Positions 10,974 to 21,700 of a DNA stretch of 64,000 bases are shown piece by piece. The position numbers were made by a program, and so were the translations under genes. The DNA is from Endocalyx cinctus (lineage: Eukaryota; Ascomycota; Sordariomycetes; Amphisphaeriales; Apiosporaceae), in NCBI GenBank assembly GCA_001600455.1, contig BCKC01000001.1, positions 744,001 to 808,000 on the forward strand, written 5' to 3'. The notes below the pieces were generated by a model. It searched no databases. It was given only the letters and a program-made list of their open reading frames with translations, and was not told where the DNA came from. Numbering within the stretch: position 1 is the first letter of the stretch; every line of letters begins with the position of its first letter.

Positions 10974-12461
10974 ATGGCTCTATTAAGTCGTTTCAAAGAT
11001 CTGTGGATAGATGCAGTCAAGACTGGGATAGAGAATAAGTCGGCGGAACTACCAGATTACCCTCTTACCACCCCCGAGACATTGGTGTCTGCTTCTCGTC
11101 CAGTGTCTTTCCAACTCGGCACAGGTGCATCAATATATACGAACTCTTTACTTCCAGCCATACTCGAAGCCAGACATGAAGTTATTCTTGTTACTTGTTT
11201 CTGGGCCCAATCATCCACCCTCACGGCCTTGAAGGAAACGCTTGAAAAGCTAGCCGTCTTCCGACGTAATCAGATCGCCAATCAGGGAGCGCTCGGAGAA
11301 ACACTCCCGGTTTTGAAGATACGCATATGTTTCTCGTCAAGATCCTTATTTCAAAAACTTTTTCACACTTCTTCCAAGAATGGGTACATTTACCCGTCGT
11401 CGTCATGGTCGACGACGCTTGGTCTGCCAAGCCGACAAATTCTGGAGGCTGCCCGAATCAATCTCCAAGTCAAGAGCTTGTTTTTCCTCCCATTTAGTGT
11501 AATGCACCCTAAATTCTTGATAATTGACCGTCAAAGGGCATGGTTACCGAGCTGTAATGTGAGCTGGGAGGCTTGGCTAGAAGGCTGTGTAGAACTCACT
11601 GGAGATGTCGTAACCTCTCTATTGAAGTTCTATCACAGCGTATGGGTAGCAGATCCGACTAGAAGTATAGAAAGAAGGTATCCTAGCGATTCTGGAAGTA
11701 TAGAAGTCCATCCCTCCAGGGTAGGGCTTAATGCAATCCAAAGTCCTGCCACCCGATTCTTACAATTAAGCACTGCGTCAATACCAACCATATTGCTTCC
11801 TTCCTCACATCATCGCAATCCGAAGTTCCGCCCTTTTATGTGGCAACGGGCTCCAATGCCGCCGGCGACTCCCCTGAACTGTGCAATATTACGCCTTCTA
11901 GAAATGGCAGAAATATCCATCTATATGCAAACGCCCAACTTGACTTCCGAGATCGTTATTGTTGCTTTGCTTGGGGCAATAAGCCGCGGGATTAACGTAA
12001 CTATCGTAACAAGCAAAGGAATGATGGTTCTAGAGCAAATTGTTACAGCAGGTACTACAACATCCGCGTGTCTGAAATCACTGATAAAACGATATAATGA
12101 GATGAGCAAGTGTCGCTCGGGGCCGACTGGAAGCACTTGGCACTCAGGGGATTCGGAAGACATCTTCGACCTTGAAGCACAACGACCACAGCTAGGCAGT
12201 CTTCAAGTATTTTATTTCCAATCTCATGCAAATAGTGAAGTGAGGGGTCTACCAGAAGAGCCTGTACATTCACATCTGAAATTGACAATTGTCGATGACG
12301 AATATACTGTTCTTGGCTCTGGAAACATGGATCGCGCAAGTTGGTTCACGAGCCAGGAGTTAGGCATTTTGTTTCAGTCAAATGAATTCGCAACCAATGT
12401 GCGAACGGAGGTTGATCAAATCCTGAGCGGTAGATTACGATGCATCTTTAGTTCTGCATGA
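10974..12461 (+). CDS. Phospholipase-D-superfamily protein with two HKD motifs (495 aa)
   Basis: Intronless. Two catalytic motifs are visible: HPKFLIID (His178, Lys180, Asp185) followed by LPSCNVSWEAWLEG, and HLKLTIVD (His434, Lys436, Asp441) followed by GSGNMDRASW. The spacing and GSxN blocks match the phosphatidylserine/cardiolipin-synthase-like branch of the superfamily rather than classical PLC-like PLDs, as no PX, PH or C2 domain is present. The family forms a phosphohistidine intermediate to hydrolyse or transfer phosphodiesters. No signal peptide; the segment RHEVILVTCFWAQSS is a core strand. Substrate (phospholipid or nucleic acid) cannot be told from sequence. It converges on the giant helicase gene with only ~270 bp between. 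Confidence 0.85.
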   Translation: MALLSRFKDLWIDAVKTGIENKSAELPDYPLTTPETLVSASRPVSFQLGTGASIYTNSLLPAILEARHEVILVTCFWAQSSTLTALKETLEKLAVFRRNQIANQGALGETLPVLKIRICFSSRSLFQKLFHTSSKNGYIYPSSSWSTTLGLPSRQILEAARINLQVKSLFFLPFSVMHPKFLIIDRQRAWLPSCNVSWEAWLEGCVELTGDVVTSLLKFYHSVWVADPTRSIERRYPSDSGSIEVHPSRVGLNAIQSPATRFLQLSTASIPTILLPSSHHRNPKFRPFMWQRAPMPPATPLNCAILRLLEMAEISIYMQTPNLTSEIVIVALLGAISRGINVTIVTSKGMMVLEQIVTAGTTTSACLKSLIKRYNEMSKCRSGPTGSTWHSGDSEDIFDLEAQRPQLGSLQVFYFQSHANSEVRGLPEEPVHSHLKLTIVDDEYTVLGSGNMDRASWFTSQELGILFQSNEFATNVRTEVDQILSGRLRCIFSSA

Positions 12462-12734
12462 ACCGGGACCTCGTCCAGCAGTCATCCTGATGTAGCGACC
12501 CATTCACTTCCACTACAAGGAGCAACGCCTAAATACGCAATACCGTATATAATACTCCGCATATGTCGACTTAAATATTGTGACTGATGATAGGAACAGC
12601 GATATACCCCTGCCGGCATTGTACCAAAGTTTCTACGTTTCCTAGTCACACTCGTGTGTGTATATGTCATATATATAATATATTTTTAATTATTGAAAAC
12701 CTCCACAAGCTAAGACAACTTAAATAATTTCTTG

Positions 12735-15700
12735 CTATATTCGGAGTCGGTTCACCTCCCGTCCCAACTCTTCAATATCGTCGGCGCGACGTACACCTGG
12801 GTCTGTTTGATGGGATTGCCCTCCGATTCCCGCCCCACATTCAGGACACCGTGCTTGCTGCATAGGCATTCCGCACTCGCCAATTGTGAAAGGGTGGTTG
12901 TTCTCGCACACATACCAGTGCCCTGTCCCGCGAAACTCCGTCGTCATAGCTTCGTACACCGCACGCATCTCGTCGCTGGTCACGGGCGTGTAGAAGACGC
13001 TGCCGCGTAGCATTGCCTCCGTAGCTTCAATGTCCTTCTCTAACCCATTAGTTGATCCGGGATACTTCTGGACCAATGCGCTTGCCATTTCGAGATGATC
13101 CTTGCCAAGTTGAGTGTATTGTTCCGTGCTCTGGTCCGGTTCTGTCTTTGCACCCCCGCTGTTACCCTGTGTATCGTGGATAGGCTCACAAAGTTCTCGG
13201 GTGAAGGCACAGAGCTGTGCATAGTACAAATGGCCCTCGGCTTCTTGGCGTACATGCTTTCTATCCTGCGCAAGCTGGATTAATTTGAACGTATCTGATA
13301 TCAACGGGTCGAGGTTCAGCTTGATTCCTGGGCGGCTGAGCTGCGGATCTCGTTTCCATCTCACGAAATCCGACACAATAGTAATCTCGCATTTCAATAC
13401 TAACAATCCAGCTTGAACTTGTGCTTTAGTTTGAATGTTCGTGTTGTCGAAATCAAAGTCACCCTGCACTTTTTTATTCCGTGCGGCGAAAAGGACAAAG
13501 TCTGCAACTCGCTGGAGTGGCTGTTCTTCTGCTCGAACTTGTCGAACAAAGGTGTTAATGTTCATGTAGAGATTGATCAACCTCTCGTATCGTTTATCAC
13601 CAATCCAATCCTGCATCAGACAGAGTTGTTCCATGCGTTCTTTCGTCATCAGCTGCTTTCTCGACTGGGAGTTGGTTGGCAGAGACCCTGGCTTTGGTTC
13701 TTCGGTCAGCTTGTTTTGCGCGTTCATCAAACTGTACACAAGTTCCAGGAATCGTATATTTGACCATGTGATGAATTTTTTCGTTGCCTCATCGAGCATA
13801 GCTCTTCGAACAATTCTCCCGTATCTCGAAATATTTCTCAAAGACCCACGGCATGACGGGCATACTTTTATCTCGTCCATGGAAAACGGCTGGGCAGTAT
13901 TGGCTAACGACACGGCGTCACCCTCAATCGACATTACATAATGACTCTTTAAGTCCATGACCCCATCCATATTACTCCGCGTGACGAAATGGCCGCAATC
14001 TGGAAAAATGCACGGATCCTCGTCAAGGTCAATCTCATGGTACTGCATACCCATAATGAAGTCGACGTCGGCCGTACGAATCGGCTCAGAAGCACAAGTC
14101 TGACAATACTTGACCTCTGGACATTGCTCTCCACAGGCAGATGGACACTGATGTCCACATTCCAAAATCTTATCACATCTTTTACTACAGGGAACCCAAT
14201 CGCATGGCGCAGCGCATGGCATAGTGCATCGGGAGTGCGAACATGCCGACGCGCAAGTTTGCTCGGCGCAAGGCGCGCAGGGCTCATGGCAAGGTCGACT
14301 GCATTTTGAGTGGCTGCATCGCACCTCGCAGGGTGCAGGGCAGGGTGGACATGCTTTGTTCGGGTGGCAGGGCATTTTGCAGATGTGTTGACAAGTTGTA
14401 TAATTCCTTCCACAGGTTTGGGTACAAGTGCCATGAGTTGTAGTGACGACCGTGCCGTCTTTCCGCACCTTGCATCGAGAGCATATGCTGCTGCATGTGT
14501 GCCCACATGGCTGTGGGTCGCCGCAGATTGACGAGCACTGGTACGAATCCAGGCGGACGTCTATGTGACATGGAACCACAACCTTGTGGTGGCATCCTGG
14601 AACTTCCTTCTTCACTTTGACTTGACACGTGATGGTCGCGGGGTTTTGTGCTTGCCAACACCGAGCTGTAGATACCGTATGACCACAAGGCAAAGACATG
14701 GCGAGGCCTCTAAGTTGCACCATGCACTTAGGCTCGCAAATGTCGCCGCAGAGGAAGGGGCAAGCGTGGTCACAACCCTTCTTGGATCGCGGACAAGGCG
14801 CTAAGCATTTGACAGCGCTGTGCAAAGTTTCAGCATGGCAACGGGCTATGCAAGGATGGCCACAAGAAAGTCGACGATCGCACGGTAGAATGCAGCCGCC
14901 TTCGGGGGACAGACGAATAAAATCGTCTGGGTGAGAAACCGATAATAAGGCGTTCGGGTGGCGGGGGCATTGTAGTTGCAGTTGATTCCCTATGTTACCG
15001 CCTCTACCTAGGATACCAATAACGTGACTCCACATCTGAACATGACTATAGGTATTTGAATTACCAATGAGATACATGCCATGCTTGGCTCGCGATAAAA
15101 GCACATTGATCCGATTAGGCGTGCTCAAGAAGCCACATTGGTTATTCGCGTTACTCCGCACCAGAGAAACCACCACAACCTTCGCCTCTTCTCCTTGGAA
15201 GTTGTCTACCGTAGCCAAACGAACGCTTTTCAGCAATGTCGTCTTGGCGATTGGCTTACTGGGAACCGGGCTTCTGCTTTGGATGTCATGATCCTCAATA
15301 GCCTCCAACTCCTCAAGGTCTCGCTCCCCAACAGAAATCTCCAAGAGTTTCTCCATTTGGTGACGGAGGCGCTGCAGCTGACCTAGATATGGCGTGATAA
15401 CTGCGATATCATCTGGCCCATAGGTTCCCTGGCGGACTAAGTGCTGCACTAGTGCGATTGTCATTGATATTTCGTACGAATTGGTTCGAGATGTGGAAAC
15501 GGAAGCATCTTCGTTATCTTCTGACACCTCATGGTGTAACCAGAATAATCTATCACGCATACCAAAAACTGAAGGATACTCGGAAACGGGTCCACCATCT
15601 TCGAGGGAAGGATAGAGAGTTTCACGGATTAGCGTGGAGATACTGGGGTGCATCCTCCTTTGGGTTTCCAACGTGTTGAATGGGATTTGTGGATCAAGCG

Positions 15701-18700
15701 AGTGAGGAGGATTCGCGAGTCGTTCAAAAAGAGACATATCAAGCGAGTATTGAGCACCTCTAGCACTGGTGCTTTGCAGCTCGTAGTTCTGAATTTGCGG
15801 TCGGAGCTGAAGATGGTCTCCAATCAAAATCGCATGCTGGACTGCTGGGAGCAAAGATGTGAGTGCATGGGCTTCGATGACTTCGCCGGCCTCTTCGCAC
15901 AACATGACATTGGATCGAAGTTTCCGGAGTAGATCCAGATTTCTGGCCAGACCAGTGGTCGTCACGCCAACCACATCGGCTTCGCTGAGGCAACGTAGAT
16001 CGGCATCTCGTAGTACTACATCTCGTCCCTTCTTCGCAGCCTCAAACACTCTGCTTGAGCTAATAATATCTTCAATAATAGGGTCGCGTATATTTCTGAG
16101 CCAATCTTTCGAGAGCAAGCCTCTCTCGTGATTTGTCATCCCCCACACGTCAGCTTTTTGGAGCGCGCTTAGGCCCCGAGACTTTTTGCGACTTTTCTTG
16201 CCTCCATTCATCCATTGCTTGAAGAGCTTCTTCGTATCTCCACGCACTTTTGTCCATCCTTCGTCGTCTTCAACACCAAAAAGTTGCCCATGGTGAGTCG
16301 GGTTATTATCTGCAAGGTATTCCATCAGCCTTTCGGTAGACCGGGAAACTTCTAGGGTCTGAATCGAATCTTTCATAGATTCGGTGGCGACTTCCATAGC
16401 TTCAGTATTCTCCCCTAGTGATCTCTTCTCCGACCTGGTGCGATCTACTTGACGCGACATGGCGCGCAGATTAAGATTTTCAAGCACCTTTGACTTTGAT
16501 CGAGAGCCTATTCTGATTATTTTCTCAATGCCATCGTGATATAGGTGTTCCAACAACTGGTCGAGCGCGTGATTAGTGTAACATACACATAAGATTGGTC
16601 CAAGCTTGGCCTTTGTTTTGTTAGCCAAAAGCACCTTGATTAATTTTTCCCCAGTGTAGCTTTTCCCTGTTCCCGGCGGTCCCTGAATTAAAGCCAGGTT
16701 TCGGGATAAAGAGTTCAGCAGGGCTGCCGACTGGGTGAAATCCAGAGTAGAGTGGTCTGCTAGTGTCTGGGGATATAGGGGCTGCTTTATTGAGTGCTTT
16801 AAAGCCTCCTTATTCGTGGTTAGACAGCTAAGGTCAAATGAGAACCCTGGTCTCGTTGAATAAAGCGGAGGCTCTACCTCAACTGGCCCGGGCTGTGCAT
16901 TCGAATTCGCCAAGAGGTTGGCAAAAGGAAGTTCATCAGTCTTCCACATGAATTGAAGAGCCGTAAGTGTATGGTGGAAAGACGGCAAAAGAACACCGGG
17001 GAACTCAATTATCCACCATCGTTTGGTGGGCTCGATTGGATGTGACCAGTGCATAGTTTCCCTCAGGTTATGGGCATGCATGTCTACCAGGTGGAGGTGA
17101 ACATAGGAAAACATTTTATCATCAGCCAAGGAAGGTAGGTCTTCTACCTCCTCAGCCTTGGTCTGGTCTTTCTTCGACTTACGATCATAGTGGATGATTG
17201 TTTTATCACTGACGACGTAAAATAATACAGAATTGGTATCTGAGACCACGCATAGGAAACCTCCCGGTTGTAGTCGTTTCGAGCACGACCACCAATCTTG
17301 GCGTTTCTGTGCAGTACCTTGGGGCGCAGGCTGCTGGAATCGGACAAGTACAGACAGACCACTTTGACGACTTATTTCCAGCGCTACGACCTGTGCATCT
17401 TGGTATGTAAAGGTTCGAAGAGCCCTTTTTTCGGTACCTTGTGCACGAGGATGTTTCATGGTGTCGAGTTGAGCTCGTATTGCGTCACGAAGCGGACCAA
17501 CGGTATCCTCTCTGAGTAGCCTAAATTCACGATCCAAACGACCGCGTGCGCCGGGGATATGGAAGCGACGGGTATCCGTAGAGGGCAAATATTCGCCTCG
17601 CTCTGAGAGAATTTCCTCCATAGTCGGCATAATCTTGATCTCGGGGATGTCGGCATGATCATTGTTATGCCGGGGACCTAGGGAAGACAGATTCCCGGGT
17701 AAGTCTTTTGGTAAGACAAACTGAGAGAAAGACCCGGCTGTTGCCGAAGATGTGTTATTTAAGTCCGGCAATGCATCCCCTAGATCGAGTCGCTTTCGAA
17801 GATACGTGAGATACTGTAGGCACTGACGGGTGGAGAATTCGTTGATCGAAGGGTCCACATCACCTACAAGATGCTGCAGCGCTCTTGTAATCTCCTTGAA
17901 GTTTTCGTTTATAATGTTGGTCGTGTTGGAGTCTATCATACGGGCTAATACCGACAGGGCTAGCTCACAAGCCGCAATTCCCGACGGATCTCCCTCAGCT
18001 ATAAATAAGGTTGACCAAGTTGTCGGAGCCAGTAAATCAGTGACAAAATCAAAGATCGTTTTCATTCTTCGGGCGCCAATACCCTGCACGAAGCTATAAA
18101 TTATGGCAACATCCTGTTCTAGCACATTGGATTCGACCACTTGAGGATGCGCCAAGAGCTGAAATGCTGGTTGGATTTGACGTAGCCAAACCGTTTTTCT
18201 CTTCATTATGGTTTCGGCTTGCGGAATGTGTCTTGCGGCAAGCTCGCGAAAATACTCTAAACCGGCATCTTGCGCGAGATATCGAACGACTTCTTGCATG
18301 ACGGCCACATCACTGTTCACAAGATCAAGGGCTTGAGGAAAGAACCAGTCGCAGGGAGGACCACGAGACGACGTTGAGAAAGACCCACCGGTATTGTGGG
18401 ATGCACGTCCAAGTAGTCTTTTCCATTCGGTCAGGCGACTCAGTTGGTTACGCGGATTTCTCGACTGAGTATTTGACGATCGTGGACTAGATGAGTTCGG
18501 AGATGCATCTACGTCATGAGACCATTTGCAGTCTCTACCGTATTTGCAATTGTTTCGCAAGAAATGAGGACACGGCTGAGTCTTACTTCTCGAGCCAGAG
18601 CTAGGAGACCACGTGTTAGCTTCATACCGAATAGAGGGTGGGAGGACACTCGATGCCGTACACAGGCATGTTGACAAACTCAGGATCCCGTTTCGCAGAG

Positions 18701-18773
18701 TAAATATTTGGATATTTTCCGATGGGCATGCGTCTCGGTCAAGGAGTGTTCTACTTTTATAATCGAATCTCAA
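12735..18773 (-). CDS. ZNFX1/Hrr1-type SF1 RNA helicase with CCCH, NF-X1 and RZ zinc fingers (about 2012 aa)
   Basis: One uninterrupted frame. Order: CCCH finger (about 68-86, CPHFLRNNCKYGRDCKWSH), an alpha-helical region, then a UPF1-like superfamily-1 helicase. Helicase motifs are Walker A GPPGTGKS (about 698), motif II CEEAGE (about 957), GDHLQLRPQ, RRMHPS, and DNFQGEEAKVVVVS with RINVLLSRAKHGMYLIGN. After it come Cys/His-rich NF-X1-type repeats (about 1290-1560) and a C-terminal RZ-type finger (about 1945-1985, HWYVCENNHPFTIGECG...CPECGAGIGG). This is the architecture of animal ZNFX1; S. pombe Hrr1, the related helicase, works with Argonaute and an RNA-dependent RNA polymerase in RNAi-directed heterochromatin. 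A role in small-RNA or double-stranded-RNA control is inferred. The first ~60 residues are not domain-like, so the true start (or a 5' intron near 18600-18780) is uncertain. Confidence 0.92.
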   Translation of the reverse strand: MRFDYKSRTLLDRDACPSENIQIFTLRNGILSLSTCLCTASSVLPPSIRYEANTWSPSSGSRSKTQPCPHFLRNNCKYGRDCKWSHDVDASPNSSSPRSSNTQSRNPRNQLSRLTEWKRLLGRASHNTGGSFSTSSRGPPCDWFFPQALDLVNSDVAVMQEVVRYLAQDAGLEYFRELAARHIPQAETIMKRKTVWLRQIQPAFQLLAHPQVVESNVLEQDVAIIYSFVQGIGARRMKTIFDFVTDLLAPTTWSTLFIAEGDPSGIAACELALSVLARMIDSNTTNIINENFKEITRALQHLVGDVDPSINEFSTRQCLQYLTYLRKRLDLGDALPDLNNTSSATAGSFSQFVLPKDLPGNLSSLGPRHNNDHADIPEIKIMPTMEEILSERGEYLPSTDTRRFHIPGARGRLDREFRLLREDTVGPLRDAIRAQLDTMKHPRAQGTEKRALRTFTYQDAQVVALEISRQSGLSVLVRFQQPAPQGTAQKRQDWWSCSKRLQPGGFLCVVSDTNSVLFYVVSDKTIIHYDRKSKKDQTKAEEVEDLPSLADDKMFSYVHLHLVDMHAHNLRETMHWSHPIEPTKRWWIIEFPGVLLPSFHHTLTALQFMWKTDELPFANLLANSNAQPGPVEVEPPLYSTRPGFSFDLSCLTTNKEALKHSIKQPLYPQTLADHSTLDFTQSAALLNSLSRNLALIQGPPGTGKSYTGEKLIKVLLANKTKAKLGPILCVCYTNHALDQLLEHLYHDGIEKIIRIGSRSKSKVLENLNLRAMSRQVDRTRSEKRSLGENTEAMEVATESMKDSIQTLEVSRSTERLMEYLADNNPTHHGQLFGVEDDEGWTKVRGDTKKLFKQWMNGGKKSRKKSRGLSALQKADVWGMTNHERGLLSKDWLRNIRDPIIEDIISSSRVFEAAKKGRDVVLRDADLRCLSEADVVGVTTTGLARNLDLLRKLRSNVMLCEEAGEVIEAHALTSLLPAVQHAILIGDHLQLRPQIQNYELQSTSARGAQYSLDMSLFERLANPPHSLDPQIPFNTLETQRRMHPSISTLIRETLYPSLEDGGPVSEYPSVFGMRDRLFWLHHEVSEDNEDASVSTSRTNSYEISMTIALVQHLVRQGTYGPDDIAVITPYLGQLQRLRHQMEKLLEISVGERDLEELEAIEDHDIQSRSPVPSKPIAKTTLLKSVRLATVDNFQGEEAKVVVVSLVRSNANNQCGFLSTPNRINVLLSRAKHGMYLIGNSNTYSHVQMWSHVIGILGRGGNIGNQLQLQCPRHPNALLSVSHPDDFIRLSPEGGCILPCDRRLSCGHPCIARCHAETLHSAVKCLAPCPRSKKGCDHACPFLCGDICEPKCMVQLRGLAMSLPCGHTVSTARCWQAQNPATITCQVKVKKEVPGCHHKVVVPCHIDVRLDSYQCSSICGDPQPCGHTCSSICSRCKVRKDGTVVTTTHGTCTQTCGRNYTTCQHICKMPCHPNKACPPCPAPCEVRCSHSKCSRPCHEPCAPCAEQTCASACSHSRCTMPCAAPCDWVPCSKRCDKILECGHQCPSACGEQCPEVKYCQTCASEPIRTADVDFIMGMQYHEIDLDEDPCIFPDCGHFVTRSNMDGVMDLKSHYVMSIEGDAVSLANTAQPFSMDEIKVCPSCRGSLRNISRYGRIVRRAMLDEATKKFITWSNIRFLELVYSLMNAQNKLTEEPKPGSLPTNSQSRKQLMTKERMEQLCLMQDWIGDKRYERLINLYMNINTFVRQVRAEEQPLQRVADFVLFAARNKKVQGDFDFDNTNIQTKAQVQAGLLVLKCEITIVSDFVRWKRDPQLSRPGIKLNLDPLISDTFKLIQLAQDRKHVRQEAEGHLYYAQLCAFTRELCEPIHDTQGNSGGAKTEPDQSTEQYTQLGKDHLEMASALVQKYPGSTNGLEKDIEATEAMLRGSVFYTPVTSDEMRAVYEAMTTEFRGTGHWYVCENNHPFTIGECGMPMQQARCPECGAGIGGQSHQTDPGVRRADDIEELGREVNRLRI

Positions 18774-21700
18774 TAGAATCGCGATTCAAACATAGGACAG
18801 TCACCGTTATACGGCTTACACTACCGATGGTATTTTGAAATATATGAGTCAAGATACGATGGCTCAAAGGTAAAATAATTGAAAAAATGTAGATGAGGGT
18901 GGATCGTAGAGAAAAGGAGATTCGCGGAGTATATTACTAGGTACCGGTGACTTTTCTATTTCTAGGCTTGTACGACATGGAAGTGACCAACAGAAGTGGT
19001 ATACTGTGGTATTAGATTTAATAAGTAATATATTATTCCTTTATCTGAAAGTACTATATTTATGTACTCTAAACTAGTTTGGAATAATAGTTAATGATAG
19101 TATTTTTCCTTCTCAACTGCAAGAAAGTCAAGGACATATATACCTATTAAAATATTAGGCTGCCTTGTTTCTCTAGACAGTTGAGCTCACCCAGAAGTAT
19201 CTTCCAACTTCTAGGATCCTCAATACCGGTATCAGAACTGGCACCACTGAATAAAAGTGGTCTGGATAACAACTGCCTATCTCTGCGACACAAACGCATT
19301 TCTTGTTGGCAAGAATTGGAAACGAGCCACTATTATAGGTGCCGTCAATATGCAAGCGATAATAATTATTAAGTTACACTACCGCTATCTCCACCTCCCG
19401 CTCGCTGTGAACTTCCCTAGAATTATGCGTTGGACTCGGTGAGCCTATCATCAATATAAAAGCCATTTATTATGCATATAACACGTCTTGTTACACTTCG
19501 GATGGGGATCTCATACTAGAACTACATATAATTAGCTCCGGGACTGGATCCGGAGGGTATGGACTAAGTAGATCTACCCATTACCGCTGCCTTAGTTTGC
19601 TCGTGGGATTGTAAAAAATAAAACTAGATGTATCTGTCCTATTAGCACTCAACACGTCCAATGCCGGATGCATGCGCAGTGATGGCCACTCAAGATATTA
19701 GTCTTTCATACTATTGGTATTTTGTCTTGGGAAGCCTAACAGCAGTATGCCGTTCTTTGGAGGAAAGAGAATTGATAGGATGCAGATGCTTGGGTGGTGA
19801 ATCTCTTCCTAATCCGACAAGCAGTCCCATATGCGCGGTCGATTCAACGTGGCTGGATGGTGTACTGCTACCTGCCAGCGTTTTGAGTCAAGAGAGAGAC
19901 TCGAATATTGCCGGTGACTGTATAGGATATAATAGGGACGTAATGAATTGATTTTCGCTACTACTTTATTATCCTCTCTACTCTCCACTCTGACGTACCA
20001 TGAATTGGTTTGTATTTTGAAACACATTTCGACACCTGGACATGCTAGTCGGATGGTCACATTATCTGGTGCGCATTTACCGTTTGAAACCAATCCTATG
20101 GACTCAAAAGCGAGAAACCGCCCTACAAGATCATCGGGTACGGTTTGGTGCATGATATGATTAAGAGACTTAAATTCTATCTCGAGCGCCCTTCCGTAAT
20201 GGCTCGGCTTACTACTAACTGGTAGAGTGAAGAGCAAACAAGCTTGCAAGGGATTAACGCGATGGCAAACGAAGGCCTGTTATAGGTAGTATGATGATAT
20301 AGTGGGCGAAATATTAAGGTCGTATCATATAACTTCATATCACATTGTATTAAAACACGACTGGGCAAACGGAGCATTACAGAGGGCAGGCGAGGTGGGG
20401 GTTACTGAAAACCTCCAAAATGAGGCTCTGCACTAATACTTTCTTCTCGCTGAATTTTCTCTATCACTACGTGTCATGTACATGAAATGCATACGTAGCC
20501 TGCATGTTCCAGAATCGGCAGTATGAATAAGTGGCGTAGGTTACAGAGAAAAGGCGCCTTGACAGCCATACTTCTCGAAAGGATAACGCAAATAGTTGCC
20601 CTCCCTCAAAGTGGAAGTAAGCTTGCAGCTAACAGAAGTGTCTAAATCTCCAATCAACGTAAAAACAGGGGTGAAAGTGGGTCAGTGATAGGAATTTTTA
20701 AAGTCTACCCGACTGGATAGAACGACCTGAAACTCAGGCCTCTTTATTTCAGCTTAAGTGAACATACAAGTATTCTCGATGTGGATCGACGAGTTCCCCA
20801 GTAAGCTCTACATACAGCGGCGCACTGCTAAATATACCCTTAGAATTTGTTCCCCAAATAACCAAGGATGACCTCATTATTGGGGTGGTACAACCCAATG
20901 CTACAGTATAGTATAGCAAGATACCACACTGGCCCCTTTTATCCCCCCCCCCCCCTCTCTCCTTCGCCATGAACTTAATTGAACAACGGTGATAAGTGAA
21001 TATATGATTCAATGGTTCAGAATACTTAGGTAGGTAAGTATATATTTGGAACTTCAACATACGGGGAAGCTATCACGATCAATTGATATCATCGTTACTT
21101 AAACCACATACCGTACCGACGGGCTTCTGAAGTCATGTAATATATCCAAAACCCTGAATTTCATCGCCCATAGGAGTACCACAGCCTTACGAAAAGAGGG
21201 TTGCATGGCTGTGGTATTTAGCTAAAACTGGTTAGATACTACCATAATAGCTATATTGTATGATGAGAGGGCTGCGGCGTTGCTTATAGTGGATGCGCGA
21301 ATAAGGACATAAAGTATTTAAGAAATTATTATATAAGCACTGAAACGAAATTCAACTTTCTATGACACACACGCCTTTCAATAAAAAGAAATATTAAGAA
21401 AAAAAAAATCTGATACGAAGTCGTTATAGCATGTAAAGGCTGTCTCAAGCCACGTTGACATCGTAGTACACAGAGAGCACAGAATCACATGAAGTGAACG
21501 CATCAGACCCTATCAATATATTCCAAACAGACTCTAAGGGCATCACTTCAACGTGTGATAATGTCATGAAGATTTCAACGAAGAAAGCGGAGCGTTGATC
21601 CTTACTTTTTCTACCACCGAGGAATAATTCCATGAGGATATGAAAAATATTAAGCACATTCGTGTTCACAGCCAACACTGTAAGCGTATGGTAGAGTAGC

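Noticed and set aside
13989..15932. Many plus-strand frames opposite the giant helicase
   Set aside because: Cys-rich antisense of NF-X1 repeats produces open frames by composition; no independent start or splice logic.
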